Assembly: GCA_964538025.1 (NCBI GenBank)
Contig: CAZICZ010000001.1
Span: 62,001 to 126,000, forward strand
Direction of reading: 5' to 3'
Length of the DNA: 64,000 nt
From: UBA5078 sp964538025
Lineage (GTDB): Bacteria > Pseudomonadota > Gammaproteobacteria > Pseudomonadales > Pseudohongiellaceae
Below, piece by piece: positions 9,509 to 17,609 of this stretch. Position 1 is the first letter of the stretch. Each line of letters begins with the position of its first letter. The notes under the pieces are model-generated. The model saw nothing but the letters and a program-made list of their open reading frames with translations. It searched no databases and was not told the DNA's origin. Made by a program: the position numbers and the translations under genes.

Positions 9509-10552
9509 TTACAGGTCGGAGGTCGGTTCAGGGACAGTCTCAATCAGACGCTTCACGACATCGTCGGTCGTCACACGCTCCGCCTCCGCGTGGAAGTTCA
9601 GCAAGACACGATGACGAAGAACGGCCGGAGCGAGTGCCCGGATATCGCTGTAGGACACGTTGTAGCGTCCTCGCAGCAGCGCCCGCACTTTGCCGGCGAG
9701 CACGAGATTCTGCGACGCACGGATACCGGCGCCCCAGCTCACCCAGTCTTTGACAAAGTCTGGCGCCATCGGGCTGTTGGGACGTGAGGCGTGCACCAGT
9801 CGCACGGCATAGCGGATCACGGCCTGTGCCGCCGGCACCTGACGGGCGATGCGCTGGAACTCCAGAATGTCCTCCCCGCTCAGGGGATGGGCAACTGTGT
9901 TGTCGACAATCCGAGTGGTATTGCCCACCACCATGACTTCCTCGTCCTCCGTGAGATAGCCCAGCTCGATCTTGAACATGAAACGGTCCAGCTGTGCTTC
10001 TGGCAACGGATAGGTGCCTTCGAGTTCGATGGGGTTCTGCGTTGCCAGCACGAAAAAGGGGCGCGCCATCTTGTGAGTGACCCCGGCCGCGGTGACCTGA
10101 CGCTCTTCCATCGCCTCCAGCAAAGAGGACTGCGTCTTGGGTGGTGTCCGGTTGATCTCGTCCGCCAGAAGGATATTGGTGAATATCGGGCCCTTCACAA
10201 AGGTCAGTTTGCGCTGGCCGTCCACTTCTTCCACGATTTCGGCCCCCACCACGTCGGCAGGCATCAGATCGGGCGTGAATTGGATACGGCTGAAATGCAC
10301 CTGGAGAATGTCCGCAACGGTTTTGATCAGCAGTGTTTTGGCGAGCCCGGGTACCCCGGTCACGAGACAATGTCCGCCCGCAAACAGGGCAATCAGCAAT
10401 TCATCGATCACCGCCTCCTGACCGACAATCACCTTTTTGATTTCAGCGACAATCTGGTCACGCCCCGTCTGCATTTTTTTAACCAGGGCCAGATCGTCCT
10501 GGCTCTCCAGTCCCTCGACAGTGTCCTCTGCGATGTTTTCTAGTTCTGACAT
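9509..10552 (-). CDS. MoxR-family AAA+ ATPase
   Basis: 347 residues, typical for the family. Walker A is GVPGLAKT (66-73) and Walker B is ILLADEINR (about 130-138); the following TPPKTQSSLLEAMEE and ATQNPIELEGTYPLPEAQLDRF (split over the sensor region) are MoxR hallmarks. The enzyme is expected to form a ring that remodels VWA-domain partners using ATP. AGGAAG lies 5 nt before the ATG. It is the sixth gene of the leftward operon, between the DUF4159 and DUF58 genes, matching the common MoxR-DUF58-Bat order. Confidence 0.94.
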   Translation of the reverse strand: MSELENIAEDTVEGLESQDDLALVKKMQTGRDQIVAEIKKVIVGQEAVIDELLIALFAGGHCLVTGVPGLAKTLLIKTVADILQVHFSRIQFTPDLMPADVVGAEIVEEVDGQRKLTFVKGPIFTNILLADEINRTPPKTQSSLLEAMEERQVTAAGVTHKMARPFFVLATQNPIELEGTYPLPEAQLDRFMFKIELGYLTEDEEVMVVGNTTRIVDNTVAHPLSGEDILEFQRIARQVPAAQAVIRYAVRLVHASRPNSPMAPDFVKDWVSWGAGIRASQNLVLAGKVRALLRGRYNVSYSDIRALAPAVLRHRVLLNFHAEAERVTTDDVVKRLIETVPEPTSDL

Positions 10553-10588
10553 GAGTGCTTCCTGTTATTGCTTGTAGTAATGAAGGTG

Positions 10589-11506
10589 TTAATGCGTGAA
10601 TGCGTAAATCAGGTAATTAATCGTAATCTTGTACGCCTCGTTGCTGTAGCGCGTCGGGTAGGGTTCAAAGAAGGTATGCTCCCAACCGTCCCCTAAATCG
10701 GCATTGTGATTTGCCACCAGCATCACGCGGCCGTCATCGTCCAGGATGGCGTAGACCGCGGGCGGATAATTCGGGTCATCCAGGCTAAAGCCGCCGTTGT
10801 AATCCCAGGTTACGGCGCGTCCGGGAATCTGAACCACCTCGTTGATATCAAAAAAGGTATGAAAAAGTTCGTGTCGCGTATCAAGCTTGACCAGCTCACG
10901 CTCAGGAAACAGTTTCGCCATCTCATTCTGAAAGTCCTGCAGATGCGCATCCCCCCAGAAATCGTCGAGCAAAACAAACCCTCCCCGAAACATGAACTCC
11001 CTCAGCGCCGCAATCTCTTCCGGCTTGAAGTCGGGGCCGCTGTAGATCGATCCGATGGGCACCCGCTTCATGTTCATATACAGGAACGCATGTTCAAACA
11101 AACGCGGATCGGTTAAATCCATAAAGTCATAGCTTTTGCTGTTGGCGTCGATATTGGTATACCGCTGCACGCCGCGCAGGAAATTCGACTCTGCGTCGGG
11201 ATAATCGGTATCCCACCACCCTCCTCGGCCACCGAAGCCACCGCCAAAGCCGCCTCCCCCAAAACCACCACCGCCGCGGCGTCCCCGGCCACCGCCATAA
11301 TTGGTGTAGCGGCCCCGAATCCAGGTGAATTCGGTTTCGCCGTCTGCCGCCGCTGCGCCGGCATCGTTGAGAAAGGACTCCGCATCGAACTCCAGTGGCA
11401 AGGCGGTGTTCTGCGCCTGCACGCCTCCGCTCACGCCTGCGGCGACAAGCCAGGCGACGGCGATGGCTGCCTTGCGTATGTCGCGTGTCTGTCCTCGTGT
11501 GCTCAT
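10589..11506 (-). CDS. DUF4159 protein, exported, with glycine-rich insert
   Basis: 305 residues. A signal peptide (IAVAWLVAAGVSGGVQAQ) precedes the body. The DUF4159 domain covers roughly residues 100-305 with FMFRGGFVLLDDFWGD, a glutamine-amidotransferase-like fold typical of the family. Residues 71-96 are almost only Gly, Phe and Arg (GGGGFGGGGFGGG), an unusual low-complexity insert just before the domain. DUF4159 proteins recur beside MoxR/DUF58/Bat genes. The gene is 36 nt upstream of moxR and 34 nt downstream of the TPR-peptidase gene. Biochemical function is not known. Confidence 0.85.
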   Translation of the reverse strand: MSTRGQTRDIRKAAIAVAWLVAAGVSGGVQAQNTALPLEFDAESFLNDAGAAAADGETEFTWIRGRYTNYGGGRGRRGGGGFGGGGFGGGFGGRGGWWDTDYPDAESNFLRGVQRYTNIDANSKSYDFMDLTDPRLFEHAFLYMNMKRVPIGSIYSGPDFKPEEIAALREFMFRGGFVLLDDFWGDAHLQDFQNEMAKLFPERELVKLDTRHELFHTFFDINEVVQIPGRAVTWDYNGGFSLDDPNYPPAVYAILDDDGRVMLVANHNADLGDGWEHTFFEPYPTRYSNEAYKITINYLIYAFTH

Positions 11507-11540
11507 GGCGTCATTTCATCCGGGATCGGGCTTGTCTTTC

Positions 11541-14252
11541 TTAGGGGGTAGCGTCCACCGCCTGCAACAACACCTGCTGGGCGCGCTGATAGCTGGGAGC
11601 GATTTCCAGCGCCGTCAGAATGTTGCGTTTTGCCTCTGCCGCCTGGCCGTTCTTCATATAGGCCTGTGCCAGATTGGTTTTCGCTTCCACCGGATCATTG
11701 CGGTCAAGGGTGGCAAGCACTTCGTATTCGCGCACCGCCATCGGATAGTTCTCGGTCTGATCGGCAATCTTCGCGCCGACCTCGTGCACATCCAGCCTGT
11801 AGGGGCTCACCGACAGCGCCCTGTTGGTGTAATAGTGCGCCTCCTCGATATTGCCGGCATCAAGCGCAAGACGGGCCAGCAGAACGGCGGAATCGTAATC
11901 ATGCTGGTGGTTCTGCATCATGATTTTCAGTTGCTCGATGCGCGCCTCCTCATTCCCGAGGCGCTGATAAATCTGGGACAGTACCAGCGGAGGACTTGGA
12001 TACCCGGAGTAGTCGGGCAGAATCTCGTGGGCGATTTCCAGATGAACCTCGGCCTCTTCGAAGGCCTCCTCCTTGAACAGGACAATGCCCAGCTGCAGAT
12101 GGGCCTGGAAATCGCGCGGTTGATCCTGCACGCGCTGACGCATGTGCTGCTTCAGTGATGCGTTGTTGTAGAGCTCTGCCATCACGGCGCTGGAGTTTTC
12201 GCGTTGTCCGTGACCGTGGGCCGCCCCCTCGTCGGGAGAATCTTCTGTGTGAACGTACACGTTGATTTCCTCGACGCGGCGATCAATCCACGCGCGGAAA
12301 TCGGCATCGAAGTCTTCCACCGGCATGCCGAACACGGCGCGGAACATCTCCGATTCTTCCTTGATCAGCCCATATTGCTTGATCAGTTCGATCATCTTGT
12401 CGAAACCGTATTCCTTGGCGATGAAGTCCACGACCAGATAGGACTGGAAATAGGCGAAACCGAGATCCTCGTTACTGTTGGCGCCGGTGAACCCTTCGTT
12501 CAGGCTGGCCACCGGAAGCAGTTTTTCGGCCTTGGCGGCCCGCACCAACTCGATGCCTTGTCGGCGCCCCCATTCGGGACGTGCCTCGTGCTCCTCCCAG
12601 ACGGAGATTCCCTCCGAAAGCCAGCGGGGCATCCGGTTATTCGTCATCTGCAGCGTGAACACGTGGACAAGTTCATGCCACAAAATTTCCTGCCAATTGG
12701 CATCCAAAGTGCCCGGAGAGATTAGCGTCACCACCTTGCCAAAGCAGATCCCGACAAGGGGGCCGATGTCGGGCAGACCGACAGAGCGCACAGCGAAGTC
12801 CTCTGTCCGCTCAAACACTTCAATCAGCACCGGAGCCTCCGGTTCAAATCCGTATTTGGCGGTCAAGGTGGTCCAGTTCTCCTCGATCAGGGGCGCCATG
12901 TAAGGCCATAGCACCACGGAATCCTCGGGGCTCATGCGCACTTCGAAATGCTCCGTGCGCAGCGTCACGTACTCTTCCAGGGTGTCAAACACCTTGAGCA
13001 TGTTGGAGGTCATGACATTGAAGGGGTCGTTGTCAAACGCGAGCTCCAGCGCATCGCGACCAGCCTCCTCCTGTCCCAGGCGTATCAGGTTGGTGCCCAG
13101 CAAGGTATGTCCCTGCCAGTAGGCGGGGTTTGCGGCAATTGCCTGGCGGGCATAGCCCACCGCTTCCGTGAAGCGATAGTTATTGCCAAACGCTTCGGCA
13201 ATATCGCCATAGAAATAGGGATTGTTCGGGCTGAACGCATTGACTCGCGCCTCGAGCTCCGCGAACGCGGTGAAGTCTTCCCTCAGGGCTGCCTGTGCTG
13301 CTTTAAGACTCAAGGCTTTCAGAGACTCGGGGTTGATCTCCAGCGCGCGGTCTAGAAAGGGCTCTGCCTCTTCCTGACGATCATTGAGCACCAGCAAGGT
13401 GCCCAGCGTCTCAAGCGCCTTCACATCATTCGGATTCACGCTCAGGGCGAAGTTCAGGGAGCGTTCGCCACCGTTGATCTTCGCCTGTCCGATCAGCGCC
13501 GGTCCGTAGCGGCGATTGATGTCCAGTGCAGCGTTATAGGACTGTTCGGCATCCGGCACATTGAATTTTTCCATGAACAGATCTCCCCACAAAACCTGGG
13601 CTTCGAGATTGCGGGGATCCACACGCGTGGCTTCGCTGAACAGGCTGTTGGCATCGTGAAAGCGGTCCAGCAGCCAGCTTGCCAGTGCCACCATGGCAAT
13701 TTCTTCGGCATCGAACACCAAGCCAGCGTCATAACGGGAAATAGCAGCACTTAGCGGCCCGTTTGCCTCGTCGCGACGCCCTACAAACTGCAGCAGAGAT
13801 CCGTACTGGACGAGCGCGCGGATGGGGGGAGTTGTATTGCCCGTTACCACCTGTTCAAGAATCCTGAGCGCCTCTGCAGAGCGGCCTACCTGCCGGTAGG
13901 TTTCGGCCAGCTGCGTGCTCAGCACAGGGGAGTTCGCATAGTCGCCGATTTCATCTTCCAGCAAGTCAATCGCCAGCTCATAGTCTCCCGTCATGGCATG
14001 GGCGCGGGCGATACCAAGAAGGGCGGCCTCTTCCTCAAACCCGTCAACACGCTGAAACAGATCAATCGCTGCAACATAAGACCCTGCCGTCAACAGCGCT
14101 TGCGCACGTTGAAGCGGAGGCTCCGTGGAGACGTCGGCATCCTGCGCAAACACACTCACACTTGCCCCGCCCATGAGGCAACACAGGGTCAGAGAGAGGG
14201 AAAATTTCTTGGCACGCGCGCGCAGCGGTGCGGGTGTCTTAGGGCATTTCAT
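11541..14252 (-). CDS. TPR protein with gluzincin (MA-like) metallopeptidase domain
   Basis: 903 residues with an N-terminal signal peptide (SLTLCCLMGGASVSVFAQ). At least a dozen TPR-like repeats occupy about 35-420 and 690-900. Between them is a zinc peptidase domain with HELVH at 526-530 and a downstream Glu in WLSEGISVWEE near 549, the gluzincin arrangement. This predicts a periplasmic or surface-associated peptidase held between two TPR scaffolds. AGGA lies 7 nt before the ATG, and the start overlaps the upstream gene by 14 nt, indicating coupled translation. Substrate unknown; in this operon it could process or assemble VWA-protein clients. Confidence 0.85.
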   Translation of the reverse strand: MKCPKTPAPLRARAKKFSLSLTLCCLMGGASVSVFAQDADVSTEPPLQRAQALLTAGSYVAAIDLFQRVDGFEEEAALLGIARAHAMTGDYELAIDLLEDEIGDYANSPVLSTQLAETYRQVGRSAEALRILEQVVTGNTTPPIRALVQYGSLLQFVGRRDEANGPLSAAISRYDAGLVFDAEEIAMVALASWLLDRFHDANSLFSEATRVDPRNLEAQVLWGDLFMEKFNVPDAEQSYNAALDINRRYGPALIGQAKINGGERSLNFALSVNPNDVKALETLGTLLVLNDRQEEAEPFLDRALEINPESLKALSLKAAQAALREDFTAFAELEARVNAFSPNNPYFYGDIAEAFGNNYRFTEAVGYARQAIAANPAYWQGHTLLGTNLIRLGQEEAGRDALELAFDNDPFNVMTSNMLKVFDTLEEYVTLRTEHFEVRMSPEDSVVLWPYMAPLIEENWTTLTAKYGFEPEAPVLIEVFERTEDFAVRSVGLPDIGPLVGICFGKVVTLISPGTLDANWQEILWHELVHVFTLQMTNNRMPRWLSEGISVWEEHEARPEWGRRQGIELVRAAKAEKLLPVASLNEGFTGANSNEDLGFAYFQSYLVVDFIAKEYGFDKMIELIKQYGLIKEESEMFRAVFGMPVEDFDADFRAWIDRRVEEINVYVHTEDSPDEGAAHGHGQRENSSAVMAELYNNASLKQHMRQRVQDQPRDFQAHLQLGIVLFKEEAFEEAEVHLEIAHEILPDYSGYPSPPLVLSQIYQRLGNEEARIEQLKIMMQNHQHDYDSAVLLARLALDAGNIEEAHYYTNRALSVSPYRLDVHEVGAKIADQTENYPMAVREYEVLATLDRNDPVEAKTNLAQAYMKNGQAAEAKRNILTALEIAPSYQRAQQVLLQAVDATP

Positions 14253-15303
14253 TGTACTGTCCTGTTTTTCTCGCCAAGTCGATAAGAAGCGTTTCCATTC
14301 GGGTCCAGTAATCCTCTTCCAGGTAATTCGCTTTCTGCCCTCGCAGCAAAAAGATGGAGCGTTCCAGATCCTGCATCTGCGCGTGCAGAGCCTTTGCCTC
14401 CGCGGAGGTTTTCAGCTCACTCGCACGACTGATGTCGAAATAGGCGATCTCGGCCAGTGCGCCGTCGGACGCACCATTGCCCGGCTCAAGACTGAAAACG
14501 CCATCCCCGTTGTCATCCAGCACGGCGCGCTCAGTCGGCAAGCGCCCCTGATCGGAGTACCAGCCCAACACGGACTGGCTGGCGTACAGATAGGTTTCCA
14601 GCACCGACACGCGTTGATTCTTATCGCGATCTCCCTGCCGCTGCGACAAGGCCTCAATGAAATACCCTGCAAACATCGGGTCATAACGTTCCGCGCGCGA
14701 GCGCGTTGCGGAGAGGACGACGCGTCCACGCGCAGAAAGGTCCGCCGAAAATTCGTAGCTGGCGCTCGTGGTATTGATGATCACGACATCCTGTTGACTG
14801 AAGGGTGCCAGCAGGTCGGCAAACTCCTCGCCGGTAATGTCGGGCCCGACGATGTTGAACTTGGCGGACTCGTCCGAACTGGAACCGTGGCCGATCAGCA
14901 CAATGGTGAGCTGATCCCCTGAGTCGAGTTCTGAGCGCAGACGCACAAACGAGGACTCGATGTCGTCGCGGCGGGAACTCCCGTCGACACGGAAATCCCC
15001 TTCGGCAGCGTCCGGACCCTCGTCGAACAGCAGAGTGATGGTGTCGCGCGTATACCCGTAATCCCGCGCCAGGGTGTCATGCAGGGAGGCAGACCATTGC
15101 CAGAAGCGCGATCTGATCTCGTCCGAAGCGGCTGCCCCGGCGATGATCAGCACGACCTTCTCGGCGTCCGGTGAATTCCGGAAATACGCGTCCTCCCCGT
15201 TGTCGGCAGGAACGCCGGTTTGTGCGCCTGCGCTCGCACAGACGCTGAGCAAGGCGGGCAACAGAACTCCCCGGCAACGGGAAAGAAACGTCTTCAGGTT
15301 CAT
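14239..15303 (-). CDS. Caspase-like (C13-type) fold protein, likely inactive
   Basis: About 354 residues with a signal peptide (MNLKTFLSRCRGVLLPALL to GAQ). The body resembles clan CD peptidases: LTIVLIGHGS gives the usual strand plus His-Gly (His139), and VVIINTTSAS (Asn177-Ser182) matches the strand where the catalytic Cys should be, but Thr/Ser stand there instead. A later DDNGDGVFSLE stretch looks like a calcium-binding acidic loop. The start ATG overlaps the previous stop codon (ATGA), so translation is coupled to the VWA/GATase gene. Either a non-peptidase scaffold or a hydrolase with an altered nucleophile. Confidence 0.7.
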   Translation of the reverse strand: MNLKTFLSRCRGVLLPALLSVCASAGAQTGVPADNGEDAYFRNSPDAEKVVLIIAGAAASDEIRSRFWQWSASLHDTLARDYGYTRDTITLLFDEGPDAAEGDFRVDGSSRRDDIESSFVRLRSELDSGDQLTIVLIGHGSSSDESAKFNIVGPDITGEEFADLLAPFSQQDVVIINTTSASYEFSADLSARGRVVLSATRSRAERYDPMFAGYFIEALSQRQGDRDKNQRVSVLETYLYASQSVLGWYSDQGRLPTERAVLDDNGDGVFSLEPGNGASDGALAEIAYFDISRASELKTSAEAKALHAQMQDLERSIFLLRGQKANYLEEDYWTRMETLLIDLARKTGQYNEMP

Positions 15304-17609
15304 GAGAGCCCCCGGAGTCGACGTGCCATCCAGTCGGCACACAGCAAGAGGACAAGCAGAATCAGAAGGAAGGGGGTGTCCCACAAGTCCTCCTGAATCT
15401 CACGGGAATAGGCACTGGGCGTATAGCTGATATCGGTCGCGAGCGTAGAGGTCTGTCCCAGGGAGTAATACCGACCTCCGCTGGCGGCAGCGATGCGCTC
15501 CAATAGCGCGGTGTCACGTCCCGCAGACGAAAACTCCCGCAGAGAGGGCGTCACGACAAACGCTGCGGTCTTTTCAGTATCGCTTCGATCGGCTTCTCCT
15601 GCCGCACTGGCGACATCCACCAGCAGGGAAAAGACCCCTTCGGTCTGCACTTCAAAACTGCTTCGGTAGACACCATCACGATCCAAATCCCATTCCATCG
15701 CATTGTCGATGACGCCACCGTCCGGATCGCTCAAATGCATCCAGACCGATGCGTTGTTGTCGGGCAGATAATTGATGTCGCGCACGGTGGCAGTGACATT
15801 GACCTGATCCCCCACATGGTAGAACTCCCGGTCAAATTCCACTGTCACACGCTCAAGGGCCGACACGGCCAGCCAGCGCAACATCTGGCGCCACAGACGC
15901 TCGTGGGACTGGTCGCTCGCTGGCATCATCATCTGCCAACGCCACGTACTGGCACTGGTCAGTGACATGCTGCGCCCGCTGCCATAGCGCTGCGTGGCAA
16001 TGACGGGCAGGCGCTGGTTCTGATAGGCCAGCAGCGGGTGTTCCATCAAGACGGTCGCACCGGGCTTGGCGCGGCCGGTCACATAAACGCCCTGAAGGGG
16101 CGGCAACTCGCTCCACAGTCGCGCGTTTTCCGCATCATCGCCACTGAGCCGCAGCAGTTCCGAATATTCACCGGCACTGGTCAACCTCGGCACGAACAGC
16201 TCCCCTGTGGGATGTGTTCCGCGGGTGATGCCACCGCGCAGAGTCTGGGGCAGCAAATTCGAGGTCACCAATGTCACTGGCAAAATGTCCGCGAGCACGG
16301 TATCGACAAACAGATCGTCCAGCATGCCCGCCACCAGAAGACCACCGCCTCTTTCGGCCACAAAGTCCTGCAGCATGGTCAGCTGGCCATCGGTAAAAAA
16401 GTCCTTGTCGATATCTCCCAGAATGATCGCTTCGTATTGATAAAGTTCGTCCATGCGTTCCGGGAATCCGCTGCTGAGCTCCAGCGGCGTCTTGATGCCC
16501 TGTCGGTAAAACTTGCCCGGCCCGGTTTGCAGGTAGGTTGCCAGCCGCAGCGTACTGTCATCCTCTATGGCGCGCCGAATGAATTTATACTCGTTGCGTG
16601 GATGACCATCGACGTAGAGGATGTCCAAAGGAGGACGGGCGGTGTTGTCGACCAGAAAACTGTACTGATTGTTCTGTAGAACGATTTCGTCTTCCTGTGC
16701 CTCGACTTCCAGTCTGTAAACAATGGCCTCCTGACGCTCGGGCGTCAGCTCGATGCTGAAGCGCCGGGTGGAACTGTCCGGACCGAGGACAACCCGCTCC
16801 GTGCTCACCACCGCATCGCCATCATGAACCGTCAACGCCACTTCGCGCCCGGCGTAGCCCTCATTCGATAGCGCCACTTCCACGGTAAAAACGGAGCCTT
16901 CCAGCACCGTTCTGGCAGCGGCTACATCGACTATGCCGACATCGCGGGGAATATGTTCCTGTCCTGCACCTACCGTGAAAATGGGAATCTGACGAGCGCC
17001 GAAGGACTGCGCGCGCGCGACGGGGTCAATGCCCTCGTTGTCCGCGCCGTCCGACAGCAAAAGCACGCCGCCCAGTGCCAAACCGCTGAGTTGCTGGTCA
17101 ACATAGGCGAGGGCCTGATCGATTGAAGAGGCCGTTCCCGCGGTGCTCAGGCCACTGTCATCCGTCACACGTTGTGTGGCCTTATCAAAGCGAAAGGTGC
17201 GGATTTGATAGGTGTCCGACAGGGAATCCAGAAGGCCGTCTGCCTCAAACAACAGGTCCGAGACGGCCCCGGCACGCGTAAGGCCGCCGTCCATGTCGGG
17301 GATGCTCATGCTTTGGGAATCGTCGACGAGAACGGCGAGGTAGCTTTCCTGCGGAACGACCTGTTCGGTCGTCACGACCGGCCGCAACAGGCAGACAAAC
17401 AGCAGCAAGAGGACGGCGCTGCGCAGGGCAACAAGGCTGATTTTCCACGAAGCGCTGAGCGCGCGGGTGGTCTTGCCATACAACAGCCAGACCGCTGCCA
17501 CCAGACCGATCGCGATCAGTGCTGCGAGCCACGGACTGATGCCATAGGCAAACGAAAATCGCCCCTGTTCAATGGCCTCGATTGCGTGTTGATCGAGAAG
17601 AAAATTCAT
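15300..17609 (-). CDS. VWA / glutamine amidotransferase-like membrane protein
   Basis: 769 residues. Two N-terminal membrane helices (about 27-45 and 56-76) are followed by a VWA domain with MIDAS DDSQS (Asp96, Ser98, Ser100) and YVDQQLSGLALGGVLLLSDG. Then come Ig-like beta regions (EVALSNEGYAGREVALTV), a class-I glutamine-amidotransferase-like domain (DFVAERGGGLLVAGM), and a final membrane helix (FLLILLVLLLCADWMARR). The architecture is a longer relative of the BatA-like protein at the other end of the operon. Start and stop both overlap neighbours by four bases (ATGA), pointing to tight co-translation with the DUF4175 and caspase-like genes. Confidence 0.87.
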   Translation of the reverse strand: MNFLLDQHAIEAIEQGRFSFAYGISPWLAALIAIGLVAAVWLLYGKTTRALSASWKISLVALRSAVLLLLFVCLLRPVVTTEQVVPQESYLAVLVDDSQSMSIPDMDGGLTRAGAVSDLLFEADGLLDSLSDTYQIRTFRFDKATQRVTDDSGLSTAGTASSIDQALAYVDQQLSGLALGGVLLLSDGADNEGIDPVARAQSFGARQIPIFTVGAGQEHIPRDVGIVDVAAARTVLEGSVFTVEVALSNEGYAGREVALTVHDGDAVVSTERVVLGPDSSTRRFSIELTPERQEAIVYRLEVEAQEDEIVLQNNQYSFLVDNTARPPLDILYVDGHPRNEYKFIRRAIEDDSTLRLATYLQTGPGKFYRQGIKTPLELSSGFPERMDELYQYEAIILGDIDKDFFTDGQLTMLQDFVAERGGGLLVAGMLDDLFVDTVLADILPVTLVTSNLLPQTLRGGITRGTHPTGELFVPRLTSAGEYSELLRLSGDDAENARLWSELPPLQGVYVTGRAKPGATVLMEHPLLAYQNQRLPVIATQRYGSGRSMSLTSASTWRWQMMMPASDQSHERLWRQMLRWLAVSALERVTVEFDREFYHVGDQVNVTATVRDINYLPDNNASVWMHLSDPDGGVIDNAMEWDLDRDGVYRSSFEVQTEGVFSLLVDVASAAGEADRSDTEKTAAFVVTPSLREFSSAGRDTALLERIAAASGGRYYSLGQTSTLATDISYTPSAYSREIQEDLWDTPFLLILLVLLLCADWMARRLRGLS

